Position numbers and translations under genes: made by a program. The notes beneath the pieces were generated by a model, which was not told the DNA's origin, made no database searches, and was given only the letters and a program-made list of their open reading frames with translations. 64,000 nucleotides of DNA. Origin: Pterois miles. Lineage: Eukaryota > Chordata > Actinopteri > Perciformes > Scorpaenidae. The stretch's first letter is position 1. Each line of letters begins with the position of its first letter. The stretch is taken from assembly GCA_947000775.1 (NCBI GenBank), contig CAMQGK010000318.1, forward strand, positions 6,842,501 to 6,906,500, in the 5' to 3' direction. This document shows, one piece after another, positions 36,735 through 50,149 of the stretch.

Positions 36735-37445
36735 TTTTTTATTATAGAATATAAACTCAGAAAAAAAAAGTTTGTTGGGTTATTTTTCTGTTGTTACAAT
36801 GCTAATTGTCGTTGTATTTCACAATGTTGAAAAGCCTGTTTATTTACCTTCACAATGATGTCCGACTTGTAAGGATCATACATTTGTGGGATGAGCAACA
36901 CAGCTGAATATGTGGGTAAAGTTGCTGAAATTCTCTGCCAGTGCTAAACAGTGTATTCTCTTGTTGATATTGACCCCTTTTTTGTGCTTCAGGTCCGTAC
37001 TCCGACTGGCAGCACTGATCGGTAGCAAATCATCTGATGTCAAAATCCTGTCAGAAAAGAGATGAGGAGTAATGTTTTGAAACAAAATTTTTACATGAAC
37101 CATGTTGGTTTTGAAAAAGCTGATTTTTCAGACTGGAACGGATCACTTTGTAATGCTGGGTCTGGTCTTGTGGTGCCTGATTGGCAGCACCTGGAGCTCA
37201 AAACAAGAGTCAGCAGGAGAATACACTGTTGAAGAAGACAACATTTGAAGAGAGTTCTGGCAAATTGCGCTTGGGCGCTGACCATATAATCAGCTGTGGG
37301 TAGACATCATTGTGAAGTTAAATAAACAGGCTTTACAATTATGTGAAATACAATGACAATTGGCATTTTAGCAACAGAGAAATAATCGACCAAACACAAA
37401 TTTCATTTTTTTTTTTTAGAGTTTATATGATATTAAACTTTAAGA
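36735..37445. mobile_element. foldback (long inverted repeat) element
   Basis: Bases 36735-36862 match the reverse complement of 37303-37445, for example gacatcattgtgaa, taaataaacaggctt, gtgaaatacaa and gacaatt on the right arm. The pairing resumes further in, with gagaatacactgtt (37219-37232) against the complement of 36947-36960, and cagctgtg. The arms are therefore about 220 bases with gaps. No transposase frame is present. Confidence 0.8.
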
Positions 37446-38680
37446 AATCTTGACATCATTCTGTATCCAGCTAATATACATATTGCTCTACTCTTTTCAG
37501 TGCAGTGGCAGTTAATCATTTTAATAATTCAACACTGATATAGTTAAGTCCAGCTGTAAATTTTAACTTTTAATAATAATATTAATAATTATAATAATTT
37601 GAGGATACACTTACGCAACCCGCCTTTGTGTCCTTTTATAGTGTAGTAGACACTGAGAATCAATATGAAATGAACAGCTGGCTTGTGCTATGTGATAGTA
37701 TCAGAACTTGTCCAGCAGGTCTAACAGTCTTTGTTTACTCAACATATAGTCCTCTATTGTCTGGCTTCTTATCCTTTTTTGATGCACCGTGCAGTAAAAG
37801 TACTGTATTGAAAGGTCATTTCTTCAACCTGTGATGTCATTATTGTTTTTACAGAAACACAAAAACCGGCACACGCTCACTATGTGTTGTATTATTGTTT
37901 GAAGTTATCAGAAGATCACAACTTGAGATGCTAGATAGAAGATCAGACCTGTGTTAAAATGAAAGAAACACAAAAAAAGCAAAAACGTGGGACATTACTG
38001 GAGGGCATCCAGCCACTGTTTTGACCCAGTATGGACGTAAGGGGGTCAGACCACTTGAAACCGTTAACAAGCTCGCACATATCATGTTTCCCAGGTGCAC
38101 TGTGGGTGTGAAGTAAACTATTCCCTGGAGGCCGGGTGACACTTTTGCCAACGTGTGTGGTTGCAGCTTCTCTGCCACAGAATTTGAATACATAGATAGG
38201 ACATTTTTGACTATATTTCTGTGCGGGCAACATTGTTATGATGGTAAACATTGCTATGTAGTTAGAGGTCTATAAAATAGATTAGTTGCTTATACTCTCG
38301 CAGCTGCCCTTTCTACAGACTCTACTTCTACTAGGGCCAGGTGATAGTTCAATATGATAATTTATCGTTTTTTAATGGAATCATATTGTGATAAAATGTT
38401 ATATTTCAAGATATTGTGGTAAACAACTACACCGTCTAAATAGCTAATAACAAGCATGTACGAACACAGATTTCTCAGAAAATCTATTTAAATGAAAAAA
38501 ATACTCTTTCATTTGTCAAGTCTTTAATTCACAGAGTATACAAATACCATGTGGTTATTTCATATAGACTATTTATTGAATTAGCCAAAAACATGCAGTA
38601 TCATGATATATGACCCCGACACAAGGGATGGCTACTTATTTACAAAATCAATAATATTATAAAATTAAAAATGGTCCTTC

Positions 38681-38796
38681 AGAGTCCAACATCAGAGTAA
38701 TGGCCTTTTTACATAGCAACAGTCTGCTATAAAGAAATAACAGACGTAGAATGTCGTGATGGACCAATTAGAATTGAGTATTGAACAAAATTGTTA
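38681..38796. mobile_element. inverted copy of the repeat at 19431-19550
   Basis: Its reverse complement reads ttgttcaatactcaattcta, attctacgtctgttatttct and gactgttgctatg, matching 19431-19550 at most positions by eye. Confidence 0.65.
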
Positions 38797-39426
38797 ATAA
38801 ATTGGTATAGATGTGTATGTATATAGAGAGAGAAATATGAAATGACCTACAGTATATCTACTTTTCATTCTCCTTGGGTCTTGACTATGGTGGTGTGACG
38901 TCACCATATGACGGCATACATGTAGCTGCCATCTGGTCATGGTGGTGACTTCCTTTTGTGGCCATGCTGTTGCCAGATCAGTGCACCACTGAGCTGCTGT
39001 GTCAACAGAAAAACAAGACAATGTCTGGTCTAGTTTACATATGTTCTAACAATGATCACAACATCTACATGTCTATGTGTAGGCGTCTACACGTCTATAA
39101 ATCATCTACAGCTATATCAAAACATGTAATAATGTTTTTTGTTATTCAGTTAGTGTGTATGAGGAAGAAGATCAAGTAATTATGATGTCCTCTCCTTGGT
39201 GTGTTCATACTGAATTCTTCTGGCTTTGTATTTTTCATCAGGCTTGTTGAACCAAACGCTATTCGGATCAGGCAGAATCAGGGCTGTGTCAGCTGTTTGA
39301 TTTCTTCGTCTGGCGTGTTTGAAGTCTGCAAACTAGGATTTCTTGGCACAGACATTTGTGTTTTGAGACAGTACAAATGCAAATTTAGTAGCAGTCCGTA
39401 TACAGTTGTCTGTATGTCTTTACATT

Positions 39427-39960
39427 TCACAGGTGGTTAGGAAGCCTGAGGGCAGTTCTGTGGCATCTAACCAGGTTTCCTCTAGTGCTGAATGCCCTCT
39501 CTGTAAGTGCTCTGGTAGCTGCAGTGCTCAAAGCTTGTTTTCACTATTTCTTTCCGTTTTGGAAAGTTGACTTCGTGGAGGGCCGCATCGCTGTCAGAAT
39601 CAACTCTTTGCATTTACCGTTGCATTGCATCTATTGCTTGTCTGTCGAAGAAAGCAGCTGTTTGGGCTTGTGGGTTCTTCTTAGACACTTCTGCTTCTGC
39701 TTGCAGAGTGTTGCTGGATTTGATGAATCTCAATAGTTCTCTGTCAGGTGACCTTCGGTTGCAGTTTTGAGAGGTCTGTATACTACTGGGAAGCGCACAC
39801 CAATGTCCTTTAGCAGGTGGAGTACTGGCTTCAAGTCCGGTCTCAGAGTAACATAATCTGTACCCAACAAGGCATTGACCGACTTTTGCAGACAAGCCCA
39901 GGCTTTTGTTTGCAAACTCAAGGATATTTCTATTCTGGCATATAGGCACCAATACCTGGT
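39427..39960 (-). pseudogene. possible decayed hAT transposase fragment
   Basis: On the minus strand, 39540-39427 reads A-L-T-E-R-A-F-S-T-R-G-N-L-V-R-C-H-R-T-A-L, resembling the S-E-R-x-F-S-x-x-G dimerisation motif near the C-terminus of hAT transposases. Upstream, minus-strand frames of 112 (39614-39952) and 63 residues (39730-39921) overlap in different frames, as in a frameshifted gene. Their content was not recognised. Confidence 0.3.
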
Positions 39961-40284
39961 TTTCCTGTGTTGGGAACTTTTAACTTTTATCTCTCAGTGT
40001 CCTTTAGCTGGGAGTCCCAACAGGTGTTTCACTGATCAGATTGTGGTCCAGCAAACTGTGAGGCTACTAGCTTTTTGTCTTCATGCTCTGTTTGTGGCCA
40101 AATTTTGAAATTGATATCTTTGAAATTATGTTGATGTTGTAAGGTTGATTTTAAAAATGTCTTATTTTTAAACTGTAAAGAAACAAAATGAAATAGCTGG
40201 TCTGTTAGTATCAAAACAAGACAGGATTTACTGTAACTTAAGTCTTCAACAGTGACAATTCAACACCCACACACATAGGGCAAA

Positions 40285-40760
40285 AAGGCATCGTTAATGG
40301 TTCATAAGTGCTTAATAAAGCACTTATTAACCTTAATAAGCATAGTTCTCCCTTTGGTTCTGGTACCTGCTAAATAGTATAGTTCCCTGTTAATAAGTGC
40401 ATCGTTAACTGCTAATAAATATATAATAAAGTATGTATTAGACTTAATAAAGCGACAAAAAGGGGTTAGTAAAGGTTTAACTATGACAGAATAGGCAAGT
40501 GAGTTAAATTCAATAAATATGTTTTTAATGCTATTATAAGAAATTATAAGAAACTCATAAGTGTTTATGTGCATTCTTAAGTAGTCTATCTACTCTTAAC
40601 AAGTTTTTTAATAAGTCCTTATAAATGTCTTTTAATTTATCAAATGTATTTATATTTCTATTGTTAACATTTCAATAGTCTTATTAACACATATTAACGT
40701 TAATAAGCATCTCAAAGACTTATAAGGGCCTTATTACCTATCCTACCTACTTACCTATTC
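40285..40760. repeat. TTAATAAG-rich interspersed repeat
   Basis: Repeated cttaataa, attaa and cttataa motifs and local palindromes such as aagtgcttaataaagcactt. It resembles an AT-rich interspersed repeat seen in other fish; the ends are not defined. Confidence 0.5.
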
Positions 40761-41690
40761 CCTAACTAACTCTTATTGTGGAACCTGAATATATAGAGCG
40801 TTACCCAGTCTCTCATATACACACACATGCACACAGTGAAGAGTTCATCTATTAGAAATAAAACAGTTCATTATGAAATTATTCACTTGCTATGTTGTTT
40901 TGAAGTTGCAAGGGATTCACCCAGTTACTACATTTTACTCTGGTGCTGTTGACAGATTATAGATGCAAAGATTGGTTTCGTGTGAATTTTTCAGAGCATC
41001 TCTGTAGAATTTAACGGCTCAGTTGAGGAGCAGTTTTAGGTCAGCGATTACTAACCTGTGGTTTTGGGCCCCAGACACAGGATGTAGGAGCTGTTAAGAA
41101 ATGCAGCCACAAAAAATAAGCGGCAAATGAGCCACTGAGGGGATCCTATTGTCAAGCTCAGGTCAGAATGATATAGATTTTGTTTAACACGGATATTATT
41201 ATACTCCAACAAGCTCATGTTGTGAGCTAGTACTTTGTGTGTGTGTCTAACTGATCACTTGTATCACTGATCACTTGTATCATTGTGTGACTTTGAAAGC
41301 AATAGCGTGATGTATGTGGTGATTAATGTAATGATATCAGTAGACAGACATGTCTTTGAATTTTGTCACAGAAACTCAGAAAAAACTCTGAATGAGCTGC
41401 AGTTGTTGGGAGTAGAGCGTTTGGCAGATTTTTTATTTTTTTTAATTAGGGGTGGGATATAGATAGGGATGGGGGGGAAAAAAATTGTATGAGTGGCGAG
41501 AGAAGAACATCGTCCTAACTGGGAGAAACTGTACAGACACAAAATGCAGATTGGAGACAGACCATAAGTGTTGTTCAATAAATGTTTAAGTTAAGAAATT
41601 TTTGTGTAGCATTCATTATTATTAAGCTGTTTATTTTATCAGATTTTATCAAAATCACATCATACATCAGCCTTCTGCTGGCGTGAGTGT

Positions 41691-41708
41691 GGGGGGGGGG
41701 GGGGGGGG
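41691..41708. repeat. G18 homopolymer
   Basis: 18 consecutive G on the + strand, at the left edge of a hAT-like fragment (aatcggcattggcc...). Such runs can form quadruplexes and are prone to sequencing error. Confidence 0.85.
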
Positions 41709-43220
41709 AATCGGCATTGGCCATAAAAAACCCATATAGGTCGACTTCTAGTTGGGAGTTTGACTAATACCATTAAGAAAGACACAAGGGTGTTTACCAG
41801 CTGTTGATCAGTGACGGGTGTCTTAAAGCCTCGGCTGGCAATGGTCACAGCACTCCACTCCTTTTCTGTCTGTATGTACAGTAGCCAGTCAAACAAAGGC
41901 CACAAAGTGTGACTGTGTTTACATTGAGTTGTGTTGACAGCCATGATTCATAGCTCAGGGTTCTGTGAGGAATGCTGTGTATTTCTATGCAAAGACCGAC
42001 ACCCGGGCTAATGATATCATTACTGTTGTCCACAGTATAACTTTGTTGAAGCCGACCAGTAGTAGAACAGTTATCTCTTCTTCATGTGTACAGCACAACA
42101 AAATAGGAAACCTGTTACAGAAATGTTCACCCCTCCTAATCCACTGGTTGCCAGAGAAATCATTGAACTGATGGCTGAAAGACTTTATTTAAAATAAAGA
42201 TGCATTTGAGCAATGTTCCACTATACATAACACAAACGTTGATACAACACACGTTCTACAGACTTGAAAACAAGCACTGCTGTGATAATCTGCAAATGGA
42301 GGATATTTAGAAAAGATCCTCATGGTTCTCACTTTGTTGTTGCCATACGACTGACCACCTGACCCTTTTGAAACAATTGTATATTGCAGGCCGGCTTCGT
42401 CAGCGCCTGGCTGAGTAGCTGTTTTAACCATTCCTCTTGGGGCTAACTGCAGACCATAATCGGTACACCTGTTGCTAGGAGACATATAAGTCCAAAGCCT
42501 CTCTGGCTTGCTGAGGTATCCTTGTGCGTATTTAAACAGCTTAATTGAGTGCTGCAGCACCCACACAAATATAAGGAGCCCCTCTGGTATTACCTGCTGC
42601 TGCGCATCGAGGCAGGCAGACACAACAGAAAAAAAGGCTGCCAGATAGAGGAGAGAAACAGTCACACTCACACATACAGACACACCACACAGAGCTATAC
42701 TTTACTACAACACAAGTCAAAAATATTATGTCCACCTTTAAACCTGTTGCAACGGGTAATAAATCTAATTGTTGCCAAGGTTGGTAACAAGGATTTGAAA
42801 AAGAGAACAATTTACATACTTATATTTCCACTGGCGTGGTGGATGCATTAAATGATTTTGATCCCAGCGCTTGAATGCATGGCCATAACCCCATTTTCGG
42901 TGCCTTTAACCCCTTCCCTTATTCCGTCCATCTACTTGCCCTCTTGCCTTGTGTCGCTTTTGCCCTGACAAGTCCTCTCTCTCTCTCTCTCTCTTTCTGC
43001 TGACTCTCAATAGACCGGCAGCCATAATGAGGAGACATGCACAGACAACAATGCAGAACCATGCAGTTTGCACTGTGTGAACTGGCTGGAGCGAGTGCCG
43101 CTTTGCCCCAGGGCTGTATTTGATATAAACATGTTGGAAGCTTGGCTCTCATTTGTTGTAATCAGGCTTAGCGCACAGCGAGAAAACAGCCACCGAGAGG
43201 GGGAAGAGAGAAATGGAGAG

Positions 43221-43252
<32 letters not shown>

Positions 43253-43359
43253 CAGAGAGCGAGTGGGGGAGGATAGAAATGGGAATAAGAGGAATTGAGC
43301 TTGGACCAGTCTAGCAAGGCCATATACAGCCCTCATGCAGTATACAGTAAACGCTCCTG

Positions 43360-43467
<108 letters not shown>

Positions 43468-43585
43468 CTGCGCATAAGCGTGCGCACGTATTGACCTTGT
43501 TTAAACAAACAGTCAACCGGCCCCCTGGCTCTCTCTGCCCTCCCCAGTGTGCTAGGCAAACAGCAAGCCTGTGTGCGCTGCGTGA

Positions 43586-43586
<1 letters not shown>

Positions 43587-43644
<58 letters not shown>
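43587..43644. repeat. (TG)29 microsatellite
   Basis: 58 pure bases, second array of the cluster. Confidence 0.98.
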
Positions 43645-43645
<1 letters not shown>

Positions 43646-43777
43646 CCATAGATCCCAGGTCATGGTGCCACAGTGGGGAAACCACTGCCAGATAAAATGG
43701 GCCCACTCATGACCTTGACCACCATTGCTCCTGTTTTTACATCTGTTGCACACACATGCTACCCAGACACACACTCT

Positions 43778-43780
<3 letters not shown>

Positions 43781-43817
<37 letters not shown>
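43781..43817. repeat. (AC)n microsatellite
   Basis: 37 bases, in the opposite orientation to the two TG arrays upstream, so the arrays can pair intramolecularly. Confidence 0.97.
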
Positions 43818-43822
<5 letters not shown>

Positions 43823-43937
43823 ACATCACAAACCTAAAGTTAGTGCGCTTAAATCCACACATTCTAACACACACACCATCTCCGACACAAGCTTCGCGGC
43901 TGCAGTTTACATCAACGTGAGTGTGCGTAGCTGCTCG

Positions 43938-43941
<4 letters not shown>

Positions 43942-43970
<29 letters not shown>
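43942..43970. repeat. (CA)n microsatellite
   Basis: 29 bases, fourth array of the cluster. A purine-rich stretch of about 190 bases follows at 44095-44285. Confidence 0.97.
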
Positions 43971-43972
<2 letters not shown>

Positions 43973-46071
43973 CTGCATACACACAGAGAGTCTCACCATG
44001 GCAACAGTGGAGCAACACAGGGAAACAACTTGGCAGAGTCAGGCGCTCGCTGTGAGGAAGTGTCGAGTTACGGCAGAGGGCTGGAGCTGAGGTAGGTGAG
44101 AAGCGAGGACAGGGACAGAGAGGAGAGAGTGACAAAGGGAAAAGAAGTGAGAAGAGGTGGAAAGGGGGAGGAAGGGAGGTCAGGATAGGAGAGGGAGTGA
44201 AGAGGAAAAGGTGAAAAACATAAAAAAAGCAGAGAGGGGAGGATGAAGTGAGATAAAGAGGAGCAGAAAATGAATGAGAGAAGCGATGCTTGCAGGTAGT
44301 TGTCACTGAAACACAGTGTGAAGAGCAGCTGATGTGCTCCATCTTAGTTTTGCCCTGTACTGTAAATACCCCATTGTCTCAAAGAGCCCCGATCAGCTCA
44401 ATACTGCTGTCATTTATGTATTTTAAACAAAGTTAAAGGTTGGTGTGTGAGTGCATTATGCATGGGTGTCTGTTTATGTGCAGTGATGGGAGATGTTTTC
44501 CTCCCCTCGGCTTGCTCGCCTTATTACTGGATCAGTGGAACAGATGATGGCCCAAAATAGTTGGGGACTTTATTTAGTGGGAGCTGAGTATGTAACCGTA
44601 TCCAGTGGTTTTATTTTAGGGGAGGGGGTTCATCTTAAATTCGATCCACAGTCAGAAGCCGTAAGTTAGTTACCGGGACATGTGACCGGCTTTAATGTCA
44701 GCGTGGTTTAATATAAGAACTGATCTGTATCAGGCCTCAGTTACTTGCTGACTGACCAGCTGGGCTGCACTCTGGACAGGCAGAAAGGTGAGGAGTTAAA
44801 AAGTGCAGAGACCACCCTCCTGTGGTATTTCACACTCAAGCATAGATTTAGAGGGGTGGCAGAGGGGGTGACTCAGGAATGTGAAACGAGTCAAGGGTGT
44901 GTATGTGTGTGTGTCGTGTGCATTTCAGTTGCCGAGAAGCCTCCTCCGCCAAGACCATGCTACCGTCCATGTGTGCTTGTTTACATGTCCCGCTGTTTGC
45001 AGGTGGTGCTTCACCTATTTTCTGAATCTAAGGTGCAAATAAGCTATTTGAGGAGCTCATGGCATCATTTGTACTCAGCAGTTGTTGCACAGTTTTAACG
45101 CAGGCTTAGGGATTTGAAATGTTGCGTTCAGGCTTGAAAGCTAATTGCATTGATTTGATCAATTGAAATGAATGAATATCGTAGCATATTACAACATATT
45201 TCTTTTCCTGTTCCCGCCCTCATGTACCCGCACCATGTGCCCTTGTTGCTAAAGTAAATGTTATTCCTTGAACCAGCCCCGCATTGTGAAGCTTACGTGT
45301 GCTTAGTTACTGTTGACTGAATCAGTTTTGTTACTTTTCACAGTTTACTTTTGCAAGCCGCTGTGTTTCTTCCAATCACTTTAATGAATCAAGCTGAGCA
45401 GAATTTGGAACATCAAACAGAAAAACAATTGTGTTTTTAGTAGCAGTTGTGACTGAATTGGCCCGCCCGTGCGGTATGTTTCTGTCTGGCCGGCACTGTT
45501 GATTCACTGGGACTGCTGAAGTGAGCTCTTTCTTTCTGGCCCTCTAATCAGGTTTTCCTGGTTGATTATTTGATTTGGAAAGAACCTCTTTGGCCTGCTA
45601 AGTGTATGTTTGTCAACACTCTGGCTCCACACCAAATCCCTCATGTGCCGAGAAACAGAGGACACAGAGAGCGAGGCAGGGATGAGGAGGGTAAATGGGT
45701 GGAAAGGAAAAACTGAGGGACCTTTTTGTTTCATGGTGACATGTTGTGGTGTTGCGTAGAACTGGAAAAAAATGTCTTAGACAACTTCTACTTTATTGCA
45801 CACAATGTTAAACATGTTTAACTCGACTAGAAATCCAAGGTATCACATTGGCATTGGTGTTCAAGAAATGCCTCTTCTTTTAACTTACAGGGCTGTTTTC
45901 TTCTAATATTATTCCCCATTTTTGCTGTACATTTTGTAGTGTTTTCAGTTTTGTTTTTTTTTTTACATCTGTCTTTCCTCCCTCACAGATACATTCCTCC
46001 AGACACTGTTAACCCATTTTATGCTGTCTGGAACACACATGGTGCTGCGAATAAACATGCCCTGATTTATT

Positions 46072-46072
<1 letters not shown>

Positions 46073-46110
<38 letters not shown>
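46073..46110. repeat. (AC)19 microsatellite
   Basis: 38 pure bases in intron 3. Confidence 0.97.
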
Positions 46111-46113
<3 letters not shown>

Positions 46114-47049
46114 TGTGCACTACATGCATGCACACATACACATGCGCACTGTCTGTGCTCACTTCCACAGTGTGCAGACATGACCATAAAACAAGCAACA
46201 CAACCCACAAGACTGTTGATTCCTGAGACTCTGTGTTTCTTTGAATCCAGAATAATGGTGTCATTTATAGCCGCGGATCCGGATTCAGACCGGGGCGCGT
46301 AATTACCTGTTAGGTTGTTACTGGCGAAGATTTGTACTTACATGTGGCTCTTAAGATCTAATGTGGTTTTCAAAGATGAACCCATTACTGGTCATGATAG
46401 AGGCCTCATGCTGTTCCTCGCTGCAACTTCCTTCCAAATACATTTCATGTGCCACATTCAGCAGTTTTGAATCCAGCTTGACAAGTGAGGAATGATCTCA
46501 CTCTATGCCGAAGGTGAGACGTTTAGACGTTTGATTTTAGAAATACATGCTGTCACCATGAGTTTGTATGTGTTTTAGTGTGACAAGGAAGCTGCTTTCT
46601 TTGGTCATCATCCCTGTGGTTAGTGTTACAGATTTCATTCAGCACCCTCTGTCCAAGTTTAAGCTTATTTACAGACACACACACCCAAAAACTGTGAATT
46701 ACAGATCTGTTTAGTCATTCACTCTGAATCAGACATGCCTCCATCACTGAGCAGTTGAAATACATACAGAATGTGCCCGAGGTGTTTCAGCATACCTTGG
46801 GGGGTGGAGTTTTTGCTTCAAAATGAAGCCTGGGGGGGTTGGAAATTACATTTTAAAAGACCTAAGTAATCATTGATTTATTGGTACTGATAAACAAACC
46901 TTTCCCTATGTATTTATACATGACTATAACTGCCACTTCCCCATGAAAATACAACAATGCTTTCTACAGACATTTGGTGAAGTAGAAGTTGGAGAGACAT
47001 TTTGAAAGTCAAAACATTCAAATCTCCTCTCAGATAAGTCTTACCTTTC

Positions 47050-47440
47050 TAGGGCTGTGTATTGGAAAGAATCTAGCGATACGACTATGACTTGGGGTTA
47101 TGAATCAATATATTATACTTATTGCAAAATGCAATATCTTTAAATTTTCAAAGTCTAATTTTAGGAAGCTTGTTATAGTATGAAGAGTAAGAACAGTAAA
47201 ATGAGTCAGAACAGTTTGATATGCATTTGCATTTATCACAGTCGCTGTAACGTCATAGCTCTACTACTCTACTATCTACACTGACAGGGAGCCTCTTTGC
47301 AAATGATAGAATATTAACTGAGTTCATCATTGCATGTAAACTATTAGTTAAAAGCCAATACATTGTTTTTGAGAATCAATACGGCATCACAAATCATAAA
47401 ATCGTGATACTCAATATTTTAAATATTTTCTTACACCCCA
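47050..47440. mobile_element. hAT-like non-autonomous element (TAGGGC... family), copy 2
   Basis: It begins TAGGGCTGTGTATTGG and ends near cttacacccc. It shares gcatgtaaactattag, gtttttgagaatc and tatgaatcaatatatt-type text with 8232-8601, in the same orientation. No clear target duplication. Confidence 0.6.
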
Positions 47441-47500
47441 AACTCTATCTAGCATAAAATAAAATCCTTGTTTCAGTTCAGTGCAAGGCTAATATTGTAA

Positions 47501-47978
47501 CAGGGTTCCTGCAGAGTCTTAAAGAAGTCTGAAATGCAATAACCGTAATATAAGTCCTCCAGATGTCTTAAAATGCCATGAAATGTCTTAGATCCAAGTT
47601 TGGCAGGTCTTAAAAATTCATTAAATTTACTTTTATTGCTAAAGAAATGCATTGTATTGCTTTTAAATGTTTTGGTTTTTGAGCACACTGTAACTAAAAC
47701 TATATTCAGATAGCATCTGGAGCTACACCTACACTGAAAGATGAGGTGCGCTGGACTTTACACTTGGTAACAAAACATCAGTCAGATGGCAGCATTGACC
47801 ATATTGATGTTCCAGTTTTCTTTCATATCCGTAGTACTTTCTTGCCAGTATGGATGTGAAGTTGGTCTTACGTAGCGTTCATTGTGTTCTTCAATGGATG
47901 TGAAACGTGTCTTAAATTGCATTCATAATGGATAAAACAAGTCTTAAATTTGACTTGTTGAAACCTGCAGATACCCTG
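47501..47978. mobile_element. short DNA transposon with CAGGGT..CTGCAG inverted ends
   Basis: It starts cagggttcctgcagagtc and ends gaaacctgcagataccctg, inverted ends. TGTAA stands immediately outside each end (47496-47500 and 47979-47983), a possible 5-base duplication. Repeated gtcttaaa motifs occur inside. No transposase frame. Confidence 0.6.
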
Positions 47979-50149
47979 TGTAAATATGTGCTTCTTTTGG
48001 TCATTTTTATTTCTTAACTGAGCTTATGTGCACTCAGTAGGCAGACAGGTGAACATCGGGTGTTATGGGGAGCTCAACCCATAGCAGGCCCACAGCTGAT
48101 TAACGTCTTCCCCCAGCTCACTCTGAAGCTGCATTAGTTTAGCCAGCCTGGACCTGCACTGCTCATCCCAGACTTGTGTCACTGAGATAACCACACTGGA
48201 GAGGAAATCGTCCTTGCTTCTTGGTAATGGATGCTAATCAATTTTCTATCTGGAAAAGTTACATATTGAAGGGGGTTAGGTTAAGGTAATCATTGTGCTC
48301 CTAACTAACTTGGTGTAAAGTAATAACTAAAAGTCTTATTTTGTCTACTTGCCAAAAAGCAGATTTTCCCTTTTGTTATTTTTAATTCAAGCCTCTCTTG
48401 GGAACCATTGGGTCTTTATTGAGCTCAGTAGCTTAACCCTGTTCACATACTGTACAAGGTTTTTATTTGGCTAAGAACAGTGAAGCATTATTGAGATTCA
48501 AGCACCGCCGTCCTGCCTGCCGAGTATCTGCCTCTGGAGGCTCGTCCTCTCACACAACCCGCTGTAATCACACAGCATGTCAGTTTTTCCACAGCTCAGT
48601 TCAACGTAGGTGCCCCCCATACCTTAACTTCTTAAACCACAGGGGATCATCTCACAAGTAGCAAATAAGAGAGAAAGAGCGGGAGATGCAAATATGAGCA
48701 CAGGGTACCAGTAAATACAATGTCAGCCATGTTCCCATCAACACCAGTTCCACCATTTGGTGTAAAAGTACACCTTTTACCATTGTTGGAAATAATCCTG
48801 CTGCCAGTGAGCTTAATAATTGGCTTCGGGGAAAGCCAATATTTTGAAACCAAGTATGCATGTCTTTGGTAGTGCTTGCTCACTGTTTTTTCACAGGTAC
48901 ATTATGTTTCCAGGGCCTGATTGTGACCAATTTAATCCATTTTATTTTAGCTGGTTTTGGAACAGCGCATGACAGATCCCAAGCTACACACTTTCTCTCC
49001 TTCCTTCCACTCACCATCACTTTTTGTACCAAACACTGACAGAGCAGTGTGACGCAAACCTGCTGGGAGGAAAGGGTCAGTAGCCAGCTGTGGTGGTGGT
49101 TGAGGCTTGGCAGTTCCTAGGGTTGAAACGCCAATGAATGGCCTTGTTCTTTTCTGTTAAACTCAATGGGCTGCCCTCCATCTGAGCTGGAGGTGAGGGT
49201 AGTACGGAGGGAGTGTGTCTGTGCACAAGGGGGGAGGGGCTGCCATTTTGCCGTCACACAGTCTGCCAACTACAACATTACAACAGTGGTGGGATTGTGT
49301 GGCCTGTGTCTCTGAGGAGGACGAAAGGCCCTGCTCTCCTTTCCATCTTCCCCTTGTCTCTACCTGACACGCAACACTTTTCCTCCATCCAACACCTCAC
49401 CTGACTGAGCGGAGACCGGGGTGCTAGCACTCAGGGACTAATGGAGAGGGCAGCTGCTAGTCGTGGTGCCTTATGCCAACTAGGTTGGCACGCATGAACC
49501 ACTGGATTTGAAAAGGCTGTTGACATTTTTACTGGCATACTTTATTCCCCTTTTAAGCCACAGTGCAACCAAAGGCTTTTTATATGCACAAGACCTCACA
49601 GAATGAGCTGAAGACCATGTGAATGATGCTTTTGTATAATTCAGCATCCATCTTTTTGTTTATTAATGTGATGATTTAGCACACCAGCTTGTTTGCTCTT
49701 TTCATAATCTCTTAAAGCCGACTCAGTTCTGTTAGTTTTCTTTTTTGTGGTAGGCACTGTAGATGCAGTACGATTTTTAACTGGTCTTGGAACGATTGAC
49801 CAAACAGGGTTTCAAGTTCTGTGGCGAGGTTTTTAAAGGTAACCATGTTCTGCACAGAATCCTGTCAAGGCGGCAGGCGTGCACGGGGGAAAAATTATAA
49901 GTCTATTAGTTGAAAACACCAGTGTCAAACTGTTTGGAGGCCAAAAGCGCCAGATGAATCTCCAGTGGCTCTGCCAGAAATATCGCAACACCCTCGACCT
50001 GACATTTAGATTCCCTCCAAAAAAGGTGGCCTTCTGAAGGCCGGTGGAAACGAAGAGAGTATTCCTTTGTTCACACTTCTCATCTGGACCCCGGCAACTC
50101 ACATCTGTTTTCATTCTGTTTTTCTATCTCTTTCTCTGTCATGTCTCAG

